Assembly (NCBI RefSeq): GCF_029714425.1
Contig: NZ_CP121668.1
Span: forward strand, 8,329,501-8,393,500
Direction: 5' to 3'
Source: Bradyrhizobium sp. CB2312
GTDB taxonomy: Bacteria; Pseudomonadota; Alphaproteobacteria; Rhizobiales; Xanthobacteraceae
Length of the DNA stretch: 64,000 nt
Both the position numbers and the translations under genes were made by a program. Below are positions 28,758-37,393 of the stretch, one piece after another. Below the pieces are notes generated by a model that searched no databases, was not told the origin of the DNA, and worked only from the letters and a program-made list of their open reading frames with translations. The number at the start of each line of letters is the position of its first letter. Positions within the stretch are counted from its first letter, which is position 1.

Positions 28758-29330
28758 ATGCCCAAGAGGACGACCGGTGACCGCCCGGAATTGAATCCCG
28801 TCAATGTTGGCGCAGCCGCCATCGACATTGGATCAAAAATACACATGGCAGCGGTCGACCCGATCTGCACCGACACTCCGGTACGTGCGTTCGGCACATT
28901 TACGCAGGACCTGCATGATTTGGCAGACTGGTTCAAAGCCTGCGGCGTGACTAGCGTCGCGATGGAATCCACCGGGGTCTATTGGATCCCAGCCTACGAG
29001 ATTCTCGAGCAGCGCGGGTTCGAGGTCATTTTGGTCAATGCGCGTTACGCCAAGAACGTGCCTGGGCGCAAGACAGACGTCAGCGATGCCGCATGGCTGC
29101 GCCAGCTCCATTCCTATGGTCTGTTGCGCGGGAGCTTCCGCCCTGATGCCGAGATCGCAACCCTGCGGGCTTATCTGCGTCAGCGCGAGCGGCTAGTGGA
29201 ATACGCGGCCGCTCACATCCAGCACATGCAAAAGGCCCTGATGGAGATGAATCTGCAACTTCATCACGTTGTCTCTGACATCACCGGTGCGACCGGGATG
29301 CGGATTATCCGAGCGATTGTCGCGGTCAGG
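28758..29330 (+). pseudogene. IS110-family transposase, N-terminal fragment
   Basis: The frame begins MPKRTTGDRPELNPVNVGAA. It contains the DEDD-type start AAIDIGSKIHMAAVDP, then VAMESTGVYWIPAYEILE and GRKTDVSDAAWLRQLHSYGL, typical of IS110/IS1111 enzymes. It ends abruptly after GATGMRIIRAIVA near 29330, where IS30-type sequence begins. About half the protein is missing, including the transposase_20 domain. Confidence 0.85.
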
Positions 29331-29340
29331 ACGAGCGCCA

Positions 29341-30669
29341 TTGCCATCGCCCGGCCGGCCGTCTGCGGCCGGACGCGATGAACAGAATAGATTTTGGAAG
29401 GCGATTGCCACAGGGCAGAGCAGCGAAGATGCTGCGTTTGAGGCCGGATTATCGCAACCTGTCGGAAGCAGATTGTTCCGAAAGGCAGGCGGCATGCCAC
29501 CAGCGATGTTCAGATCTTCGGCCAAGCCTCTCTCCGGGCGCTACCTTTCATTGGCTGAGCGCGAGGAAATCGCCCTTTTAAAGGTGCAGGGCCATTCCAT
29601 ACGGGAGATTGGGCGCCGCTTGGGGCGGGCCGCTTCGACGGTTTCCCGTGAATTGCGGCGGAACGCGGCCACCCGCGGCGGCGGGTTAGATTATCGAGCA
29701 ACAACTGCCCAATGGCATGCAGACCGATCTGCCCGCCGGCCCAAGCCGACCAAGCTTGCGCCGAACGCAGCCTTGCGCACATATGTGGAGGAGAGACTTG
29801 CCGGCAGTGTTGTGGCCCCGAGCGGAGCTTGTATTGCTGGCCCCACCGTTCGGTGGAACGGCCGCCGGCATGGCCCGCGCAAGGATCGGCGATGGGCCAA
29901 AGCATGGAGCCCTGAGCAGATTGCCCGACGCTTGCCGATCGACTTCCCGGACGACAAGACGATGCGCATCAGCCACGAAGCCATCTATCAGGCTCTCTTC
30001 GTTCAGGGCCGGGGAGTGCTGCGCCGCGAACTGACGGCCTGCTTGCGAACCGGACGCGTGTTGCGCGTGCCCAGGGGGCGCGTACGCAGGCGGGGCAAGG
30101 GCTTTGTCTCGCCGGAGATCATGATCAGTGAGCGCCCCGCTGAAGCGGCCGATCGAGCCGTGCCGGGACATTGGGAGGGAGACCTCATCCTCGGTCTTGG
30201 CAGCTCGGCGATCGGCACGTTGGTCGAACGCACCACGCGCTTCACAATGCTATTGCACCTTCCCCGGTTAGCGGGGCATGGCGAAGCTCCGCGCGCGAAG
30301 AACGGGCCCGCCCTCGCGGGACATGGGGCCGAAGCCGTGCGCGACGCGATCACGCGCACCATCATCACTTTGCCCGAAGAACTACGTCGCACGCTGACTT
30401 GGGATCAAGGAGCCGAAATGGCTCAGCACGACCGCCTAAAGATCGATGTGGGCATCCAAGTCTACTTCTGCGACCCGCAAAGCCCTTGGCAGCGCGGCAC
30501 TAACGAGAACACCAACGGGTTGCTGCGGCAGTACTTTCCGAAAGGTACAGACCTGAGCATCCACAGCGCCGACGAGATATCCGCTGTAGCAGCGGCCCTC
30601 AACGCCCGACCGAGAAAGACACTGGGCTGGAAAACGCCGGCAGAAGCGCTTGACGAATTACTGTCATGA
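29341..30669 (+). CDS. IS30-family transposase
   Basis: About 442 aa from an in-frame TTG; the frame is open further up into IS110 sequence, so the start is uncertain. The N-terminal part has NRFWKAIATGQSSEDAAFEA and the HTH SIREIGRRLGRAASTVSREL. The DDE core is seen as GHWEGDLILGLG, LTWDQGAEMAQHDRLK and WQRGTNENTNGLLRQYFPKG. The catalytic residues look complete, so the protein may be active. An insert between the first and second D (LAGHGEAPRAKNGPALAGHG) is found in some members. The left end of the element is not identifiable, so it may be truncated. Confidence 0.85.
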   Translation: MPSPGRPSAAGRDEQNRFWKAIATGQSSEDAAFEAGLSQPVGSRLFRKAGGMPPAMFRSSAKPLSGRYLSLAEREEIALLKVQGHSIREIGRRLGRAASTVSRELRRNAATRGGGLDYRATTAQWHADRSARRPKPTKLAPNAALRTYVEERLAGSVVAPSGACIAGPTVRWNGRRHGPRKDRRWAKAWSPEQIARRLPIDFPDDKTMRISHEAIYQALFVQGRGVLRRELTACLRTGRVLRVPRGRVRRRGKGFVSPEIMISERPAEAADRAVPGHWEGDLILGLGSSAIGTLVERTTRFTMLLHLPRLAGHGEAPRAKNGPALAGHGAEAVRDAITRTIITLPEELRRTLTWDQGAEMAQHDRLKIDVGIQVYFCDPQSPWQRGTNENTNGLLRQYFPKGTDLSIHSADEISAVAAALNARPRKTLGWKTPAEALDELLS

Positions 30670-30679
30670 GTGAAAACAA

Positions 30680-30985
30680 TTGGTGTTGCGACGACCGTTT
30701 GAATCCGCCCAGTACACCAGCGAACAGTTCCAGCGCCTGATGGCCGATCACGGCATCGTTTGCAGCATGAGCCGCTCCGGCAATGTCTGGGACAACGCGG
30801 CGATGGAGAGCTTCTTCTCCTCGCTGAAAACCGAGCGTACGGCCAACAAGATTTATCGAACCAGAGACGAGGCACGCGCCGATGTGTTCGACTACATCGA
30901 ACGATTTTACAACACGACCCGGAGGCACTCGACCATCGGCTATCTCAGCCCGGTTGAGTTCGAGCGCAAGGTGGGATTAGCTTAA
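30680..30985 (+). pseudogene. IS3-family OrfB integrase, C-terminal fragment
   Basis: It reads QYTSEQFQRLMADHGIVCSM, SRSGNVWDNAAMESFFSSLK and RRHSTIGYLSPVEFERKVGL: the last part of the DDE domain including the glutamate of NAAMESFFSSLK. The first two catalytic aspartates were lost at the insertion point. It belongs to the same element as the orfA at 28266, since the right inverted repeat follows 6 bp after its stop. Confidence 0.85.
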
Positions 30986-31015
30986 CCGGGTGTCCATCAA
31001 ACCGGCAGCAGCTCA

Positions 31016-31525
31016 GGCTTTATACTCGAGCCGCTGCTGAGTGGTTATGCGCGGAAACGCGTCAGTGGAAAATATCTTACGGTCGGGCATCGGCCAATCA
31101 AACTCCTGCACCCAAGGACATGCCAGATTCGTTGCCATCGAGGCCACTTACGGCGACAGTCTGTCAGCTTATCGAAAGCTAAGGTCCTAGAGCATTGTCC
31201 ACCGTGCTGGTAGTTGCCGTTGGTGGCGAGCCAAACGATCTGCGTGTTTTTGCGGCGGCACTCGTCAGCTGATCGACAGGTGGGCGTGCTAACGGCGGAG
31301 GGCTGCCACCGTCGACGCTTCTTCGGACTCATCTGGCCAACGAGATGGCAGGCTGCGGGCGCAGCATCGATCTATTGTCCAGGTTGGGCTCGTATCGGCC
31401 CGTGTCTAAGAGGTGCTGGACGGCAGTCGCGGGCCACGCGCACAGGCCTTCGAATGATCATTTGCTCTGCGGACCTAGCTGCTTCGCGGCATTGGGAAGC
31501 GGAGGTGTACTCGTTAGTTCTGACG
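31016..31525. other. Leader region of the NopM gene
   Basis: It contains the tts box (31163) and a second tts-like sequence (31265). The nopM frame is open back to 31214, but that part has no effector-like sequence and begins inside the promoter region, so it is treated as untranslated. Confidence 0.5.
31163..31180 (+). promoter_or_regulatory. tts box upstream of the NopM-like gene
   Basis: GTCAGCTTATCGAAAGCT matches the tts-box core at all conserved positions. It lies about 360 bp before the chosen nopM start, farther than the 63-65 bp seen at three other loci here. A second degenerate copy (GTCAGCTGATCGACAGGT, 31265-31282) is 102 bp downstream. Confidence 0.82.
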
Positions 31526-33283
31526 ATGGTGAGATTGATGGACACAGGACACGCACAGCGGAGCGCGGCTTCCTCCCCGGACGCATTTGAAGAGGTGGAG
31601 CAGGAAAGCTATCTCGGCGGATTCAATCGTGCCGTCGCGAATTTGGTCGAAACGTTGACAGGGTATCGGACCCCAGCCTCCGCGCGCGCGCAGATCCTGG
31701 ACAATTGGGTTGCCGAAGAGGGGCAGGGCGAAGCCGAGAATAGGCGACAGGGGCGCAGACGAATCAGGAATTCGGATAACACTGGCTCGCGCTCGCTGGA
31801 TTTGTCCTCGCTCTCCCTGACCGCTCTGCCCGCCGCCCTGCCGCCAAGGTTGCGGGAACTGCGCGCCAGGCATAACGAGCTAAGCAGCCTGTCTGCCATG
31901 TTCCCACCCGGTCTCCAGCATCTTCTCATTAGCCATAATCGCTTGACCAGTTTGCCGGACGATCTTCCGGCGACCCTCACTGAGCTGGAGGTCGCTGATA
32001 ACAGCTTGACCAGTCTGCCGGCAAACCTTCCGGCCGGGCTCGAGATCCTGAACGCAAACGACAACCGGCTCATCAGCCTGCCGGACGCTCTCCCGACCGG
32101 GCTCACCGCGCTTGCGGTCAGTGGCAATCAGCTGACCGAACTCCCCGAGTCCCTCCCATCGTGGCTCATTGAACTCAATGCCAGCGGTAATCAATTGGCC
32201 AACCTCCCCGACCCTCTTCCGAGCACGCTGCAATCACTCAATGTCAGCGGTAACCGGCTGACCAGCCTGCCTGAAGGTCTTTTGGATGCTCTTGTGCCGA
32301 ATAATAGCCTCTACTACCCGCATCTGGAGAGCCTCGAATTGGAGGATAACGCGCTGCCGGACGACATCCTCGCTCATCTGGCGGCGGCTGAAGCGCCGCC
32401 GCAGCTTGCGCAGCAATCCCCGCATGAAGCTGCCGCACACTGGCTCGCAGACGAGCCGGCCACGCTGGCCGAATGGCAGCACTTTGCGGATGAGCCCGGC
32501 GCCCAAGACTACGCACAGTTCCTGGAGAAGCTACGAGGCACGGTCAACTACGGCAATGACGAGTTTCGGCAGGCAGTAGCTGATGATCTACGGCACGCGG
32601 CCGCCAATCCGACATTGCGCGAACAGTTCTTTGCGCAGGCTTCCGAGGCCAACACGAGCTGCGAGGATCGCGTCACCTTGCACTGGAATGGTATGCAGAC
32701 CGCGCGCATCAACGCTGACGTCAAGGACGGGGTATATGACGATCGGCTTGGCGATCTGATTCAGCGCGGACGTGTCGCCTTCCGCTTGGAGGCGTTGGAC
32801 GAGATCGCGCGCGACAGGATCAACTCGCTCGCGAGCGGCAACTCGAACGTAGACGACATCGAAGTCTATCTGGCCTATCAACATCGGCTGCGCGAGCCGT
32901 TGGAGCTCAATCATCTCGCCCCTGACATGCGCTTCCTAGAGGTCTCTCACGTCAGCGAGGATGATGCGACGGAAGCGCTCGACCTGGTCCGGGAGCGGGA
33001 AGCAAGCCAGTTCAACGCCTACATGGCAAGCCGCTGGCAACCCTGGGACACGGTGCTGAGGCGCATCGCTCCAGACGAACATGCCGCGATGGGAGACCGG
33101 GTGCGCGACGCCATGGGCGAAGAGTTTCAAATCCGATTGGATCAGCGCCTCGCCGAGTATGGTCTTCGAGGCGATCCGGATGCCGAGCGGGTGCTCGGAG
33201 CCCAAGTCCGAAACGAGATTGCTGGCGAGATCAAAGGCGAGGTCATGCAACGTGTGCTCGCAGAGCGTGGCCTCGAACTATGA
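31526..33283 (+). CDS. nopM: NopM/IpaH-type LRR E3 ubiquitin ligase, type III effector
   Basis: The product is 585 aa from ATG 31526 (another ATG at 31538). Residues 88-258 form about eight leucine-rich repeats of the IpaH/SspH type (LPDDLPATLTELEVADNSLT and similar). The NEL ubiquitin-ligase domain follows, with the catalytic cysteine C379 in TSCEDRVTLHWNGMQ and the conserved end VRNEIAGEIKGEVMQRVLAE. NopM is injected into plant cells and ubiquitinates host proteins, affecting nodulation positively or negatively by host. It is preceded by a tts box and lies beside a broken paralogue. All key residues appear present, so it is probably functional. The exact start is uncertain because there is no clear ribosome site. 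Confidence 0.92.
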   Translation: MVRLMDTGHAQRSAASSPDAFEEVEQESYLGGFNRAVANLVETLTGYRTPASARAQILDNWVAEEGQGEAENRRQGRRRIRNSDNTGSRSLDLSSLSLTALPAALPPRLRELRARHNELSSLSAMFPPGLQHLLISHNRLTSLPDDLPATLTELEVADNSLTSLPANLPAGLEILNANDNRLISLPDALPTGLTALAVSGNQLTELPESLPSWLIELNASGNQLANLPDPLPSTLQSLNVSGNRLTSLPEGLLDALVPNNSLYYPHLESLELEDNALPDDILAHLAAAEAPPQLAQQSPHEAAAHWLADEPATLAEWQHFADEPGAQDYAQFLEKLRGTVNYGNDEFRQAVADDLRHAAANPTLREQFFAQASEANTSCEDRVTLHWNGMQTARINADVKDGVYDDRLGDLIQRGRVAFRLEALDEIARDRINSLASGNSNVDDIEVYLAYQHRLREPLELNHLAPDMRFLEVSHVSEDDATEALDLVREREASQFNAYMASRWQPWDTVLRRIAPDEHAAMGDRVRDAMGEEFQIRLDQRLAEYGLRGDPDAERVLGAQVRNEIAGEIKGEVMQRVLAERGLEL

Positions 33284-33734
33284 GGCTCCCAAACCGCCGC
33301 AGCGATATCTATTATTGCTCCGCGGCGGTACCTAAACATCGATCGTGAAGGCTCGGCCATCGCTGCCAAGGTGCTTTTGCGCTTTGGCAATGCGCTCCCG
33401 TCGATCAGGGTCTTTCGGTCTTGCCGAGTGACGAAAATTCCCGCGTGCCAGGCGAGGGCGTATCTACGTCCAGTCGAACGCGCTTCGTGACGAGAGATTC
33501 TCGGTCGAAAAGTTCGAGGAGTCCAAGGCGCGCAGCGGTGAAATCATCGGTTGCCGAGGCGCTGCCGCAGCCTTCGGCGCACGATCGATAGGCGATCCAT
33601 TGTTGCGCCCGCCGAGGAATTTCGTCAGCTCGAACTGGCCGGCGAAGAGGTGCGGCAAAACTGGAGCGATGCCGTCCCTGGTCAGGCGAGTGCCGATCCT
33701 AGGCGAGCCTCGCGCCCAGCAGTATCCTGATCTC
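33284..33734. other. Intergenic region
   Basis: A short protein-like stretch (GRIYVQSNALRDERFSVEKF, plus strand near 33450) has no start and no known relative; no gene is supported. Confidence 0.4.
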
Positions 33735-33751
33735 GTCAGTTTTTCGAAAAC
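33735..33751 (+). promoter_or_regulatory. Degenerate tts box before a broken effector gene
   Basis: GTCAGTTTTTCGAAAAC keeps GTCAG, TT and TCGAAA but has lost the AGCT half. It lies 117 bp before the ATG at 33852 that opens an effector-like frame. Confidence 0.55.
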
Positions 33752-33851
33752 AACAATCGAGAATCTGACTCTTGCGGAACGAGCTGCTATTTGGCCGTAA
33801 TCCAGACCGTACGGATTGCTGCAGGGTCCACGCAAACATGAGGAGAGCAGG

Positions 33852-34690
33852 ATGGATCCGGTTGACCCATTCTTCCATTCAGGAGCCTGGATGCGAGAGT
33901 ACGCCGGCCCTTCAGGGGCGATGTGGGCAGCGAGCGGGCAACCCAAGCGAGCAGGGTGACTTTGAAGGGCGGCTGCAGGACTTGAATCTCGATCCGTCTG
34001 ATGAAAGCAAGTCGGTTTCGCCTGAGCGGCCTCCCGCAGGAGGTGGTCGAACAGTCCGGCGGGACGATTTCGGCGGTTCGATGCGGGTGCAGCCGCACTC
34101 CGCTTTCAGGGAGAGTGCGCTAGTCGGCGCGCGACGGAGCGTAGACATTCCCAGCTTCCAGCTTCCCACTTCGACGCAAGTGCCGCAGTCTAGTTTGCGA
34201 GATGATTTGTTCAGCAGCGCACGTTACAGCTTTACGGGCGCAGAGTCTGCCGTCTCGGCCAAGAGCGGAAAATGCCGCGGATTATGGTCGCGCTTCAAGT
34301 CGGGAATCGGCAGGCCCTTGGCGGAAAGTCGTCGCGCGACGCGGTCCAACCTGACGTCTCTTCGACGAATGTACGAATTGATTATGCAAGGCAGCCGGGC
34401 CGGACGCGCGGGGTCAATTCGGCCGATGAGGAGCTCATTGAAGATTTCAGAAACAAGGCGGCGGGTAATCTCAGCGACGGCACCATCAAGAATGCGGCAG
34501 CCGATTTGCGCCATTTGAGCGCGCGCCTGGCTCAGTCAGTTTTCTCAAGCGGCAACCTCTCCACTGTCCGTACATCAGGCCCGAGCCTGGCTCGAAAGGT
34601 TGCGAGGCGACAGTCTCTTAAGCGAGCGCGGCGTGAACCCGATTGAATCATACGACCGGGTACGTGCGCTGCAAGATCCGCATGTGAGAC
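33852..34690 (+). pseudogene. NopD/Bel2-5-like type III effector remnant (frameshifted)
   Basis: From ATG 33852 (AGGAGAG upstream) the sequence reads MDPVDPFFHSGAWMREYAGP. It then changes frame and continues NPSEQGDFEGRLQDLNLDP, the same DFExxLxxLxL pattern as in the other tts-box proteins. A third frame gives DEELIEDFRNKAAGNLSDGT then IKNAAADLRHLSARLAQ. This matches the DRDLIDKAIAQYVDQKNPQP, NTVKLYTQALRRLANDLRA block of the gene at 37086. A fourth gives SVHQARAWLERLRGDSLLSE. At least three frameshifts make it non-functional. No SUMO-protease (C48) domain remains. Confidence 0.65.
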
Positions 34691-35069
34691 AACATCTGGC
34701 AGCTGTCAAATTGCATGACGACGGCCTCTTGGTACCATCACGTTTACTGGTACGGCATAGGGAAGAACGAGCACGCTTGTTTCCAGAATTCGCCCATTGT
34801 CGCTGCGAACAGCCAGATCCGGAGGCGCTAAGTCCGGAACCAGTGGCAAAACACGAATCCCGACAGAACCAAATCACGAGAGCAGGCGGCCACAACGAGG
34901 AGGGAGGCTGTTCCGGTTGCCGTTCTGAGTCTTGATGTTCGGGACAGGCTGCCCATGATCGCCAGAGTTGAGGCGACATCGGTCCGTCAAAGCCAGGAAG
35001 ACCAGCGTCGTCCAGGGCTATCTCGCACCACAACCGCTAATCGATCACCCATCGCAGAAGGGCCTGCCA
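34691..35069. other. Intergenic region between effector and virion-like remnants
   Basis: The plus-strand frame 34600-34935 stays open but loses protein-like character after about 34780. Nothing is recognised. Confidence 0.4.
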
Positions 35070-35240
35070 ATGAGAGAACCCGCCTCTACTCGGTACAACA
35101 ACCCCGATGCCATGTGGGGCGGATCGATCCTCGCTAAGAAATGGGGCGCAAGCAAATGGTTGGCCTCAACGATGGCTCGGCGGGGCAATAACGTCGCGGT
35201 ATTCCCGACGGTCGCTCATGAGAACTCTGCTCCGCGCCGA
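35070..35240 (+). pseudogene. Fragment resembling a phage/virion-type structural protein start
   Basis: MREPASTRYNNPDAMWGGSI, LAKKWGAS and, after a local frame slip, GNNVAVFPT match a pattern I know from small proteins annotated as structural protein P5 or virion-like (TRYNNPGAMWG, KKWG, GQGNxIAVFPT). Homology stops near 35240, where effector sequence from the minus strand begins. The middle (WLASTMARR) is out of phase with the expected LNDGxGQ. It is a truncated remnant; the family name is from memory. Confidence 0.45.
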
Positions 35241-35300
35241 AAGGCGATGTGCCCTTGCCTGAAAGCGGACATCTCGCCCTTCCTAAAGCTCGTCTGGTTA

Positions 35301-37086
35301 TTAATCATCGAGCAGTCGCCGAAGCTCCTCTGGAGAAAATTGCTCTGGCCCGAAAGTAAATTCTTCTGGATCAATGGAAACAGGAGGAGCGAAGTGATCA
35401 TCCCGGAGTCCGTGAAGCGCGTCGTGCAAGTTCTTTTCCAGTTGCCGCAGCTCCTCTGGAGGGACGGAGACGGACGAGCCGCTGGGTTGATCACCGAGAT
35501 GATCCAGTACTCGCCGAAGATCTGCCTGAGGGAGCTGCTCCGAATCGGATGCGACTTGCTCCTGGATGAAAGCCGAGGTGGCGGGTTGATCATCTCGCCC
35601 CCCGGTAAGCTCCTGTGCGTCTTCATCATCGAGCAGTCGCCAAACCTCCGCTGGAGAGAACTGGTCTAGATAGATAGACTCTTCTGGATCAAAGGGAAAC
35701 GAGGGATCAGGGGGATCCTCCGATTGCTGGTGAAGCTCGTCACGCAACTCCTTTTCCAGCTGCTGAAGGTCCTCTGAAGGCAGGGAAATTGGCGAGGGGA
35801 TAGCTTGGTCATCAAGATGGTCGCGCAGGCCCCGAAGCTGCTCCTGAGGAAGCTGCTCTGGATCGACCGCAACCTGTCCTTCGAGGAGAGCCGATGGGAC
35901 AGGTTGATTGTTGTGTCCTTCCTGATGCTCCTCTTGCCGACTAGCTCCGTACTGCGGAGCGGCGCTGTCGATGCGTGTCGATTCTGTCAGTAAAACGGTT
36001 TCGGGATTGATGAGCGCCGCGTTCTGAGGGGCGGGATTGAGTTTAGCGCGAGTGCGCCCTGGACGCACGATGGGCACGACACCCCCCCGTCGACCGAAAG
36101 GTCCGCAGATGCTCCAATGCTTTAACGAGTCTGTTGCTTTTAGAGGCACCGCTGAACTCGCGCACGTCACTGCCATCGCTCAGCGATTTGCCGTCTAGCC
36201 GAGCAACAATGCTTGGTTTGTTTTTTGCGAAGAGCCAACGGCTATAGCCAATAAGAGAACCTGCATGCTGCTTCGCCGTAACGGCGGCCGTCCCGCCCTC
36301 AATAAGCGCCTCCTCAAGCCGGAAGATATCGGCAGCATCCTCGGGATGAAGAGGCCGCTTGTCCCACTGCCCCCGGATTATGACGCCGGTTGAGGCGACC
36401 GGCATTGCTCGGCCACTTCCTCATGAAGCGGCGCTTGCGCTCGGTTTCCGATATACCAGAACCTCTTCCAGATCGTTCAGCGTCCTGTGTCTCTTCGCTG
36501 GTCTCGATTGAGCCGTGTCATGTTCATGATTGATGGGGACCTCCTCGCTTGCCAGGAGATTGCTCCGGGCACGTGGATCCATCGCATCGTCCTGGGATCG
36601 CGGGCCATGGTTGGAGGCGTCTTTCGCGGAGGGGAGCGTGCGCGGTCGCCCGCGAGAAACCAAATGATCGGAATCATGAGACGCACGAAGGACGCTTACA
36701 CCTGTCTTCATGAGGGCGTCATTGGGAAAGTAAGTATCTAGATGATTAACCAGGGACTGGTGGTCCCTTAGATCAATCGTTTGGCCACGGGCGCGGAGAT
36801 CATTCGCCAGTCGGCGAAGTGCCTGAGTATAAAGCTTGACCGTGTTCGGTTGTGGGTTCTTCTGATCCACATATTGAGCAATCGCCTTGTCGATAAGGTC
36901 CCGGTCTTCTGTAGATAGATGGGGATAGGAGCCTCGACCGCCGACGGAAGCGGGTTCGGTCAGCCTTGCCTCAGCCAAGTGCTGCTCAAAGCCTCCGGCC
37001 TGGCTCGTCTTCGGCTCTTGCGAGACGTCGTGCTGCACCTGCGACCAAGCTGGCACGTTAGAAGGGTCAAAAGTTTGGGAGTCCAC
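35301..37086 (-). pseudogene. NopD/Bel2-5-like type III effector, frameshifted and lacking its C-terminal protease domain
   Basis: From GTG 37086, 65 bp after a tts box, the first frame (221 codons) gives MDSQTFDPSNVPAWSQVQHD and then a phage-integrase-like helical block (LIDKAIAQYVDQKNPQPNTV, KLYTQALRRLANDLRARGQT). The second frame (36405-36043) has RPLHPEDAADIFRLEEALIE and YSRWLFAKNKPSIVARLDGK. The third (from about 36110) carries an acidic tandem repeat. These blocks occur in that order in Bradyrhizobium NopD/Bel2-5-type effectors, which end in a C48 SUMO-protease domain; none is present here. The last frame stops at GAT GAT TAA where the first repeat has GAT GAT GAA, so a nonsense change ended it before the protease part was lost. 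Translated pieces, such as the 221-aa N-terminus, may still be made. Confidence 0.7.
35304..35906 (-). repeat. Tandem 106-codon acidic repeat in the effector remnant
   Basis: Two units, 35906-35589 and 35588-35304, share QEQLRGLRDHLDDQ/QADLRRVLDHLGDQ, LPSEDLQQLEKELRDELH/VPPEELRQLEKNLHDALH and DQFSPAEVWRLLDDE/EQFSPEELRRLLDD. The period is 318 bp. Traces of a third unit (GACGAGCTT then GGGCGAGAT) persist below 35300 behind the stop codons. Confidence 0.8.
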
Positions 37087-37130
37087 GCTAGGCTCACTCC
37101 AGGATCACCTGAACAGGTCTACCTAGTTCG

Positions 37131-37151
37131 GCAAGCTTTCGAGAACCTGAC
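37131..37151 (-). promoter_or_regulatory. tts box (minus strand) for the NopD-like gene
   Basis: Read on the minus strand: GTCAGGTTCTCGAAAGCT followed by TGC. It matches the tts core and lies 45-65 bp upstream of the GTG at 37086, the same distance as in the two 82-aa gene loci. Confidence 0.8.
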
Positions 37152-37393
37152 TTGGCTATGGTTCCGCGGCGAAGAGTTATTCGGGGTGGCCAACCTCGGA
37201 AATGACGGATCAGGCTCTCCTGAACAATCCGCCTCACTCTCCCTGGGATCCCACGACATCTTTCGTCCATACGCTCTTACAGTGGGGCACCCTTAGATCC
37301 CAACGGGCTCGTCTGGCGCCGGTCCCTCCAACAAGATCGCAAAGCTCAAGTCCCATGCGGCTCGAGAAGGCGGCAAAATGGCACTTGCGATGG

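Larger units (their letters stand above)
28204..31015 (+). mobile_element. IS3-family element interrupted by IS110- and IS30-type sequences
   Basis: Terminal inverted repeats of about 25 bp at 28204 and 30991-31015 bound an IS3-type element. Its orfA starts at 28266 and breaks at the A7 slippery run (28520-28527). Its orfB survives only as the C-terminal part at 30680-30985. Between lie an IS110-type transposase fragment and an IS30-type transposase. The nesting implies at least two later insertions, with loss of the first half of orfB. The whole nest sits between the broken NopM gene and the tts box of the intact NopM gene. Confidence 0.8.
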
